From Cycas panzhihuaensis (Eukaryota > Cycadophyta), in contig CM041465.1 in the NCBI GenBank assembly GCA_023213395.1, forward strand, positions 4,216,001 through 4,280,000: DNA of 64,000 nt, in the 5' to 3' direction. The notes under the pieces were generated by a model that was not told the DNA's origin, ran no database searches, and saw only the letters and a list, made by a program, of their open reading frames with translations. How positions within the stretch are numbered: position 1 is the stretch's first letter; each line of letters starts with the position of its first letter. This document shows positions 12,343 to 19,309 of the stretch, piece by piece. Position numbers and translations under genes: made by a program.

Positions 12343-13330
12343 CGTAAGGCACCACCTCCAACTAAGGATACTAAACCCCAACAATCCTCCAGGTCTACTT
12401 CTCACCTGACTGAGAGGACTTTAGACCCCCTTACTTCTGCCATATGCTCATTTGAGCATACGATGAAGGATCTTAAACTCCAAGCCCCTTCATCTCCAGC
12501 ATCCAACAAACAAATTCAACAAGCAACTCAAGCTTCCCTCCCCAGGAATGGAAATGCTAGTCCTCTCAAACAAGGAAGACAAATCCCTCGCTTGAGAAGA
12601 AGTGGTGCTTCATTCATCGAGAGTGCTTCCATGATGACTTATGTTGTAGGGCCCAGCATCCCAAGGATGCCCCTCGACATGACTCCTCCCCTAAACGGGC
12701 CTCAAGGCCTAATTTAGACCAACCAGTTCATAAGGATCCGTTCCCTAAATATGGGGAATGTGATCGCAACACTCAATCCAAGAATAACTGGAACCAAGGA
12801 AGATCACCAAATTCTCATCTTTCCCGCGATAAAGGGAAGGGCGCCTGGGATTCGTCCTCTTTCTCTCGTTCCCCTAACCATCACACCCCATCACCTTCAC
12901 AACCCCAAAACAAGGGGAAGAAGGTGATCCAAATGCTTGAGGCTACTCCTTCGTATGCCCTTACTTGGTCTCAAGCTGTCAAAGAAGTAGTCGATGCTTC
13001 TTCCTCTACTCCTTTTGACCCTCTTCCAGAGAACCCTCCTCCGAAAGTACCTCTCTTCCCCAAGGCCATTCCTGTGCACCTAGGTCATTATGATTTTCAA
13101 AGGGCACTTACCTAGCCTACTACGAAGGGTAAGCCTTTCTCCATTGTAGACAAGCTTCATACCGTTGCTGCAAGAATGTCCTTGATGGACATTTTGAGGA
13201 GTTGTCCCGAGTAGCGAACTCTTCTCTTAGAAGCTTTAGGATCGAATGACGCACCTGTCCATGCTTTGGGCATCACCTAAAGTCATAAACCCATTATTTC
13301 TTTTGATCTTAAGGATCTTCCTCTCGCATG
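12343..13330 (+). pseudogene. Gag C-terminal and pre-protease region of element B
   Basis: Parallel to element A 22022-22980. It contains a SICSFEHTMKDLKLQAP block (12445-12495), a basic Ser/Asn-rich stretch, and VIQMLEATPSYALTWSQAVK (12924-12980). A CCHH-like zinc knuckle is suggested by HREC-CC remnants near 12613-12650 but is not complete. Frames shift at about 12718 and 13115, so it is not translatable as it stands. Confidence 0.7.
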
Positions 13331-13699
13331 TGAAAGGGAACGTCAGTGGAACTTCCCATTCACTATTACCATCGATACACTCGATTATACCCTGTGAAGG
13401 ATTGTTGTCGACAATGGTTCTTCTGTGAATGCCATGCCCTTGCATGTCATGTAAGAGCTTGGTATTTCCACCTTGGAACCTGTTCCATGGCAAAGCCAAG
13501 TTATGATGGTAGCGAGAAGACCCCATTGGGATCTGTCGCAATTCCACTCACCCTCAAGGGCAAGACTATCCTTACTGATGTTGTAGTCCTCGACGTCGAC
13601 ATCGACTACAATCTTCTCTTAGGTCATCCATGGCTTGACCAAATAGGAGTCATGTGTTTGACTGTTTGGGGACAACTTAAATTCATCCACGAAGGATGA
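13331..13699 (+). pseudogene. Aspartic protease of element B, frameshifted
   Basis: The protease cleaves Gag-Pol. The catalytic loop RIVVDNGSSVNAMPLHVM lies at about 13398-13450 (DNGSS in place of the usual DSGSS/DTGA). The second half, IPLTLKGKTILTDVVVLDV then YNLLLGHPWLDQIGVMC, is in another frame at 13540-13660, so one frameshift separates them. It ends in a TGA at 13697-13699; A has Lys at this place. The next frame starts at once in the same phase, so the original polyprotein was continuous here. Confidence 0.85.
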
Positions 13700-14698
13700 A
13701 TGAGGGTTGTTCCTTGCGAATACCCACTTGCCAAACAAACCTATCATGTTAATCAGGCAACCCAAGGCCCTTCTACTCATGCCTTGGCTTGCTCTATTGG
13801 TATACCTAATCCGTATAAAGAAGATCCTGCATCTTCTTTTCCTAGTCTCATGCGTTTTGCTCCTATTGGTGTTGGGAGCTATGAATACCTTACCTCGTTT
13901 AGTGACGACAAGTCGCACAATGAGGGCGAGGATTATCTTCATCTTATCTCTTTCCTTCGCACCAGTAGGTCGCACCCATCTCGTTCTAGATCTCCATCTA
14001 GAACCTCTCTCATTAGAGAGACTAGCCACTCCTACGTGTCACATGTCATCACTCGTGTCGACTCATCTATCCTCAGTTCTTCCCCTTCATCACCCCCTAT
14101 AGGTGATGGCTTCAAAGAACTGCCTTTCACTCCTTCTGAGGAGCCTCCTTTTGACTCTCTCTTAGAGTCTCGTGAGGAAGATGGGCAACCCGGCGACCAT
14201 CACGGTCCCGTTGCCTCCACTTCCTCTAGAACTTCATCTATTCAGAGTAAGGTCATCCATGGGGTGGATTACTTCGAAGATGATGAAGCCTTACTTGAGC
14301 ACTTAGCGGGCTCCGCGCCCAACCTAGTCGAGATTCCTTCTTTGCGAGTCTCTCTTCGAGGTCTCATCGATGAAGAGTTGATCCGTCAGGCTCGCCTTCT
14401 GGACCTCGAGGCTTTGGATGAGAGACGTTTAGCTTCCTATCAGGCTAACTTGACGTCCAAAGCTCACTCACAAAGGACCTATGATAAACATCTTCGTTCT
14501 TGTCCTTTGTTTCCTGGGGACCACATCCTCAAACTTGAATATCTTCATGACTGTTTAACCAAATTTAAACCTCGATGGGTTGGCCCTTTCGTCATTATCG
14601 AAACTCTCAGTAATGGTACTTATAGGATTGCCACCCTGGAAGGTCTTAAATTTAAGAAAGTTGTTAATGGAAAATTCCTTAAAAAGTTTTACTCATGA
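13700..14698 (+). CDS. Pre-RT linker fused to integrase C-terminal tail (element B), 332 codons intact
   Basis: Residues 1 to about 209 are the protease-RT linker, Ser/Pro-rich, ending FEDDEALLEHLAGSAPNL; the same block precedes RT in element A (ENDEALLEHLVGSTPNL at about 23950-23998). From residue 210 it reads VEIPSLRVSLRGLIDEEL, the region after the catalytic Glu of gypsy integrase, through WVGPFVIIETL to GKFLKKFYS and stop, like the A tail ending at 26939. About 2.57 kb coding for RT, RNase H and the integrase core is missing, and the join preserves frame over 332 codons without a stop. It should have no polymerase or strand-transfer activity. A packaging or DNA-binding role is only a guess. 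Confidence 0.88.
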   Translation: MRVVPCEYPLAKQTYHVNQATQGPSTHALACSIGIPNPYKEDPASSFPSLMRFAPIGVGSYEYLTSFSDDKSHNEGEDYLHLISFLRTSRSHPSRSRSPSRTSLIRETSHSYVSHVITRVDSSILSSSPSSPPIGDGFKELPFTPSEEPPFDSLLESREEDGQPGDHHGPVASTSSRTSSIQSKVIHGVDYFEDDEALLEHLAGSAPNLVEIPSLRVSLRGLIDEELIRQARLLDLEALDERRLASYQANLTSKAHSQRTYDKHLRSCPLFPGDHILKLEYLHDCLTKFKPRWVGPFVIIETLSNGTYRIATLEGLKFKKVVNGKFLKKFYS

Positions 14699-15183
14699 CC
14701 CTGCTGTCACTTCTTGTATGCTCCGAAATAAGCCTAAACTACCATCTTGAATTGTGCACATTTCCCCCAGTCACGGGTGCAATGGCAATTTAAGATGGCC
14801 TCTCCCATTTCTTTCTGGTTCCTCCCGTGGAACCTGTGTTCCCATATCCTTTTAGGACTTTTTTCTTCCTATTTGGGCATCCTCCAGTTAGGATGATGCT
14901 CTGGAGTATCGTCACTCCTCCCTCTCTCACCTGGTATTTCCTTCACATCTCCTGCTATGTTCCTCCATGGACGTGTGTGTTGCTCTATCTCTAACCCCAC
15001 ATGTGCCTCTCACCTCTATTCATGGTGGTTGTGTGTGCTCCTGTTAGATATATGGCTATGCATGGAAGTAAATACTTGCATCATATAACAAAGCATCTAT
15101 AATATACATAACAAAACATACATGTCATCTGCCACACATGATATACACATCATCACATATCAAAATGGGGTACCAATTACCTC

Positions 15184-15223
<40 letters not shown>

Positions 15224-15589
15224 AAATCAGATGCCATATCATACATACAGGAAGCTGGTGTCCTTGTAGGAGGGTACAATTATATGACTCTATATATATA
15301 ACCCCCTGGAGGCCCATGCTTTCCCCCTGTCAAAATCAAATACATGTGTCCTACGCTACTACTGCCCTGCTCCTGGGGTATCATCTCTTGGTCTGTGTGA
15401 TCCCTCTCCTGGGAACCACATCCCTCTGAGACTCCTCCTAGGTCTCCGTGAGCTCCCTACCTCACTCCCCTTGTCTTGTGGCCTCCTCGAGGTCGTCACC
15501 ACCGTATGGGTCTAACTCCTGCTCCGTGCCGACCTCGATGCTGCCATGTCCTCAACTAATCAGTCGTATCACACCTGGATACAATCCCG
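14699..15589 (+). other. Spacer after pol in element B
   Basis: Non-coding on the plus strand. It begins with the recurring motif AAATAAGCCTAAACTACC (14726-14743), also present after integrase in A (26971-26988), then has an (AT)16 run at 15187-15218. Its distal part (about 15450-15589) may be the end of the minus-strand PMD-like gene; I could not place a stop or poly(A) signal. Confidence 0.55.
15187..15218. repeat. (TA)16 microsatellite
   Basis: A pure TA dinucleotide run in the spacer of element B between pol and the antisense gene. Confidence 0.95.
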
Positions 15590-15961
15590 CTCTGCCTCTA
15601 TGAGGTGCAACCTCTCCTCCATCCCTCAGAGTCTCTCCTCTAGCATCACCACTTGGATATGTCCCCATATCCCCTCTAGCTCTGCCCTGGGCCTTTAGTG
15701 CCTGTACGCAACTCTGTAATGCATCTTACACGCCCCGAGCCTCATCCAACTCCCGCTGCATCTGCCCCCTGAATGCTCTATGCTCTTGGGACTCTGCAGC
15801 CCAGATGTCTCTCACCCTCGCCAATGGGGTGAATGCTGCTATATGGGCACCTGCCAAACTAGGTGTATCCTCTGCCTAGATGGGCTGTTGCCCCTCTGTG
15901 TACACCTGAGGGAACATCTCCCTCACCATGGCCTCTACTAACCGTTGAATCTCTGTGGTAC
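15590..15961 (-). pseudogene. Exon 3 of the antisense gene (element B), coiled-coil-like
   Basis: The acceptor is ATTTGTAG at 15969-15962. The exon begins with GT, completing the Ser codon split at the end of exon 2, and reads TTEIQRLVEAMVREMFPQV, then LARVRDIWAAESQEHRAF and RELDEARG. After two stops and a shift comes a heptad-like stretch, GMEERLHLIEAERD (about 15640-15590). The same pieces are visible in A (27870-28285) and D (EIQRLLDLIF near 42745-42715), so this exon is ancestral. Confidence 0.65.
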
Positions 15962-16071
15962 CTACAAATCTAACATACCATATGTCAGTATGTATCCAGC
16001 TGCATACCATAATAAAACCAAATCAAACTATCTATCTGGCTATCAAATGGTGGGAAATGGTTAGGCCTCAC

Positions 16072-17275
16072 TTGTTGTGGCCGCTGGATCCTCTGCCCAT
16101 GTGATAACCTCTCCTCCTGGCTCCCTGCCAGTTGCTGGTACCTCCTCCTCAGGTACCACCTCTGCCTGGGCCTCTCTCCTTACTGGGACTGGATCAACTA
16201 TCGCCTCTCCAAATCTCCTCATGATCCGTAGCCTGCAGGCCCTCGTCACTGCCCCCCTACTCTCCTCTGCAGTCCCTAATGGGCTTGCCTCTCCTCTGGC
16301 AGTCCTGGATGGCCCCACTGCTCTACCTGCTATCCCCGATGGACCTGCCTCTCCCGCAGGTCATGATGGGCTAGCCCTATCTCCTCCATCTCCATCGTCG
16401 TCATCATCACCTGGGAGCACCCCTACTCCACCTATCTCATCATCACTGTCCCACCTCACTGCTCTATACAGATTTTCCATATAATCCGTCATAGTGAGGA
16501 GGTCCAATGATGTAGCCTCCATTGAGCGCTGGACATGGGCCTGGTCCTCTATCCCCCTCAGCCTGTTCTGCCACCTGTGGACCATCGAGGCCCACTTTAT
16601 AATGGGGTGTGGTCCCCTCGCTAGTGCCACTGCTCTAAAATGATCAAAGAACTAGCACTCTAGGAACATACTGTATGGTAGTCCTCCCCTGCATGTCGTC
16701 CTGATAGCATCCAACTACGTGATGAGATTCGCCGCTATTAGGGTGGCCCAATCCATCCTCTTGCTGGCTTCACATTGGCGCACTGCATCCATCCATCCCC
16801 TAGGGATGTCCCTATAGTTCTGTTTCTAGGAAACCCAGAACAGAATGCACAATATGATGAGTTTCCTCACCCGAGGAATCCTAGACATAACCATAGTCTA
16901 GAGAGGGACTCCTCTCCTCTCCCACCTATCCATCCCTATGAAGAATACTACTGCCTCTCTATGTGCTGCCTCATTGCTAGGTAGCGCTCCTAGTGCAACC
17001 GGCCTCCCAATCACCAGTACTCCCAGTATTTTCCAGATGTCCCTTAGCGTCACTGTCATGTCTCCCACCTGGGGTAGGTGGAAAACGTGCCTCCTCTGGT
17101 CCCAGTGTGATACAATATCCACTAATAGTCTCTGGTCTGATGTATACTGAGGTGTCTTCAGGGCCTTAAGTAGGTTGCACCTCCGTAGGACCCCCTTGTC
17201 CTCCTTGGACATCATCTCGATATAACTAAGCATCACCATCCCTATGTTCTCGCGACTATCCACCACGATAACATC
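16072..17275 (-). pseudogene. Exon 2 of the antisense gene (element B): PMD-like domain plus acidic and Gly/Pro-rich tail
   Basis: The exon opens GAT GTT ATC GTG GTG GAT after an acceptor TTGATAG (17282-17276). The PMD-like part runs from ENIGMVMLSYIEMM to ARGPHPIIKWASMVHRWQNR (about 16600), followed by MEATSLDLLTMTDYMENL, an Asp-rich run near 16395-16425 and a Glu/Pro/Gly-rich tail. If not spliced it ends in TAA at 16061. The donor A|GTGAGG at 16071-16066 allows joining to exon 3. Stops at the equivalents of 16897, 16810, 16740 and 16655 and after the Asp-rich run break it. Confidence 0.75.
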
Positions 17276-17757
17276 CTATCAACACCACAAAACCAGTCAA
17301 AGTCAAGCCTATGTTAGTCCTTTATCCTTCTGACTATCTGTCAACCTTGTTTGATTGAGACTTGGGGCCTCTTGGCCCCCCATCCTCTTTTGTTTTACAG
17401 GTTTGCCTTCGTACCATGCTAAACTCTGCGGTACCGCAGAGTTTAGCTCAGGTCCTGTGGTGATCGGGGCCTCGCAGTAAAGATCATGGCACCGCAATCT
17501 TTACCGCGGTATGAACGGCACCCCCCAAAAGGGGGGTTTTTGCCCCCAAAAAATAAAAAAAATCTTTCAGGTGGACCCTCGTGGGGCCCACCAGGACCGA
17601 GGCTCCCTAACGCCCAAGTCCCCCCTCTTTCTGGGTCCAATTCAGACTCCAAGAGGCCACTATTTGCCCATATGGGGCATAAAAACTACATAAAAATCAA
17701 TAAAAAGCACTCAAATTAAAACTTTGAAATGGGATAGATTTCATGGGATCCACTCAC
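17276..17757 (-). other. Intron 1 of the antisense gene (element B)
   Basis: 482 bases from donor CTA|GTGAGTG (17757-17751) to acceptor GATAG (17280-17276). The equivalent intron in A is 497 bases with the same donor octamer (GTGAGTGG) and an acceptor TTTACAG. Both join 8 codons to exon 2 in phase 0. It holds a long perfect palindrome and GGTACC module and a C/G-run hairpin (CACCCCCCAAAAGGGGGG near 17520-17536). Confidence 0.7.
17410..17515. repeat. GGTACC module with a 30-base perfect palindrome
   Basis: At 17418-17447 the sequence is a perfect inverted repeat centred on GGTACC (half-site GCTAAACTCTGCGGT). A second inverted pair, GTAAAGAT and ATCTTTAC, follows at 17479-17508. Related pieces lie in the LTRs of A and B and in the A intron at 30418-30520. 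Confidence 0.85.
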
Positions 17758-17781
17758 TAGATCTGGCCTGGCTATCTCCAT
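17758..17781 (-). pseudogene. Exon 1 (coding part) of the antisense gene, element B
   Basis: ATG at 17781-17779 starts MEIARPDL, ending at donor GTGAGTGG. Element A has an ATG at the same distance (24 coding bases, MVAVRLDL) before an identical donor. The distance from TATA box to ATG is about 165 bases in both. The start is chosen from this conservation. Confidence 0.6.
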
Positions 17782-17939
17782 CTCACTCTGATGGTCTCAG
17801 CGACTGTCTCTGTGCTCTGATCTAACAGTCTAATCTCCCTCCATGTGCCTCTAAAGTTGGGTGGTACTCCACTGCGTAAGGAAATGGCTCTGGTTTCTCA
17901 CAAGAGCCAGTGAAAATGAATTCATTTTCTGTTGAATTT

Positions 17940-17950
17940 CCTTATATAGG
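17940..17950 (-). promoter_or_regulatory. Putative TATA box of the antisense gene (element B)
   Basis: Read on the minus strand: CCTATATAAGG, about 165 bases upstream of the exon 1 ATG. A has GTATATAAAGG at 30962-30974 with the same spacing; D has a TATAA box at 58520-58531. It could also fire on the plus strand (TTATATAGG), so a divergent promoter serving the downstream aRNH is possible. Confidence 0.55.
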
Positions 17951-18467
17951 CGGGGGCCCCGACGGGTACTACCTCCATTTTTGCTCTCGCAATAGCCGTT
18001 GGGATCATCCTGTTTCCTTGATCACCTTTGTCTTCTGGCCTTACCTCCTGTTGCGCTTCTTTGGTGCCCTTTTTGCTCTTTCTTGTAAGTGCATTTATGG
18101 CACCTCATCATTGCACTTTTTTGTAGGGCCCTTTCATCTTGTTTTATGTGCCACTCCCGTGCATGCCCGAGTTTATACTTGTTTGGCTCGTTTTGCCGTC
18201 CTGGACTCGTTTCTGCAGCTATTTTCTACTCCTGGGGTTTCTAGAGGGAATGCTCCCCCCATCCGGGGGCATGTTTTTCTTCCCAAAGTGACCTTTAGTA
18301 CTCCAAGGTGCCCCTTTTTTGGCTCTCGGTGGTGGTGGTTGCTTACTCTCGTCCTTGGGTAGCCTCATTGCCAGGTCCTCCTACCCTTTATGGCCTCCTA
18401 TTACTTGCCTTTTGAGTCTCTATTTCACTCCATTATTGTTTATTACTACTAGGACTTTGTGTCACCC
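17951..18467 (+). other. Region between antisense-gene promoter and aRNH in element B
   Basis: No family match. An open stretch at 17910-18362 is Phe/Cys/Leu-rich and has no counterpart in A, so it is probably chance. A polypyrimidine-like stretch ending TACTACTAG at 18443-18451 lies just before the aRNH ATG and could be a splice acceptor, which is speculative. Confidence 0.4.
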
Positions 18468-18890
18468 ATGTCCCTCTACATTTTTATCGATGGCGGAAGT
18501 CACGGTAACTCTAGACCTTCTGCCGCTGCATGGATTCTTTATAGCCCCTCTGGATACGATTTCCTATGCTATGGGGTCTTCCTCCCAGAGGCTACCAATA
18601 ATGAAGCTGAGTACATAGCTGTTATTGAATCCCTCACTGATGCTCTCCATTTCTATTACAGATCTATCATTTTGTTTTGCGACTCTCAGGTTGTGGTGTC
18701 CCATCTCACCCAGGTTTACCAGGTGCAATGCCCTCACTTGAGAACCCTTGCTTCGACCACCATATCTCTCCTGGCTTGCTTTCCATCTGTTGACAATCAA
18801 CACATTCCTTAGGCCCTCAACGTTGAGGCAGATAGTCTCGTTTGCCTTATCCTTAAGCACCGCCTTCCTCTTCTAGATGACCATCCCTAA
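18468..18890 (+). pseudogene. Archaeal-type RNase H (aRNH) downstream of integrase, element B
   Basis: RNase H degrades RNA in RNA-DNA hybrids during reverse transcription. Tat-branch elements acquired a second copy of archaeal/plant type. This frame reads MSLYIFIDGGSHGN, then NNEAEYIAVIESL, then CDSQVVVSHL, and after one TAG (18810-18812) NVEADSLVCLIL, ending LLDDHP and stop. All four acidic residues (D, E, D, D) are present. The length, 140 codons, equals that of the A copy. It starts with its own ATG and lies about 3.8 kb after the integrase tail, with the antisense gene between. Expression by splicing or from a separate promoter would be needed. One stop makes it formally a pseudogene. 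Confidence 0.88.
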
Positions 18891-19295
18891 GGCTTGTCAG
18901 GTCGCTCTATCACCCAAGCCCCAGGTCATCATGCACTTCACCTTGCAATCCATTCGCACCTTCGAAACTCAACCGCTAATGAGGTTAAACTATGGCGACT
19001 ACCAGCTCTGTTTACTTATCTCTTCTACTCGATTATGCATATCTCTTTGCATCTTTTGTGGTGGGGGAATCCCCCTCACCTTTTGTATTTTTCAGTCGAT
19101 TCCCAGGTGGCACATAGGTAGCCCCTATGCTGTCTCCACCTCTACCTTTGTATCCATGCATTTTACCATGACACTCACTGGCACCCTTGACTACTATTAT
19201 GACTTCAGTTTATATATCTACATACACATGTGCTACTCACAGATGTGTTGCTAGCAGTCACCATCGCACCATACTTCCGAGCGGTGAGGCTCTGC
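18891..19295 (+). other. 3' untranslated region of element B
   Basis: Begins with reading frame remnants shared with A (QAPGHHALHLAIH-like) and carries the motif AATGAGGTTAAACTATGG (18978-18995). No further domain is recognised before the purine tract. Confidence 0.5.
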
Positions 19296-19309
19296 TACCA
19301 AGGGGGCAA
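19296..19309 (+). promoter_or_regulatory. Polypurine tract of element B
   Basis: TACCAAGGGGGCAA directly before the 3' LTR (TGTTTCC). A has ACCAAGGGGGTAG and D has AAAGGGGCAAA at the same place. It primes plus-strand DNA synthesis. Confidence 0.85.

Larger units (their letters stand above)
15590..17781 (-). pseudogene. Antisense PMD-like gene carried by element B (three exons, some stops)
   Basis: A minus-strand gene unrelated to retrotransposition. Model: exon 1 17781-17758 (8 codons), intron, exon 2 17275-16072 (PMD region), intron, exon 3 from 15961. The PMD signature is HWDQRRHVFHLPQVGDMTVT followed by LRDIWKILGVLVIGRPV (about 17110-17000), matching the conserved core of plant mobile domain proteins, which in plants act in gene silencing or genome maintenance and are often captured by transposons. 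Exon 2 stays in one frame for about 400 codons with five TAG stops, several at likely Trp positions. The exons join in phase 0 and phase 1. Copies in A and D share the layout. Whether it is still expressed is unknown. Confidence 0.8.

Noticed and set aside
13619-14029. 136-codon minus-strand frame over the B protease/linker
   Set aside because: Overlaps the clear plus-strand pol frame and has no motif.
16077-16484. 135-codon plus-strand open frame rich in Ser/Pro/Ala
   Set aside because: It is the shadow of the antisense gene tail (16061-16630); the minus-strand frame is conserved in A, this one is not.
17910-18362. 150-codon open frame, Phe/Cys/Leu-rich, in element B
   Set aside because: No counterpart in element A at the same place, no recognisable domain, and it overlaps the putative antisense promoter; treated as a chance open stretch.
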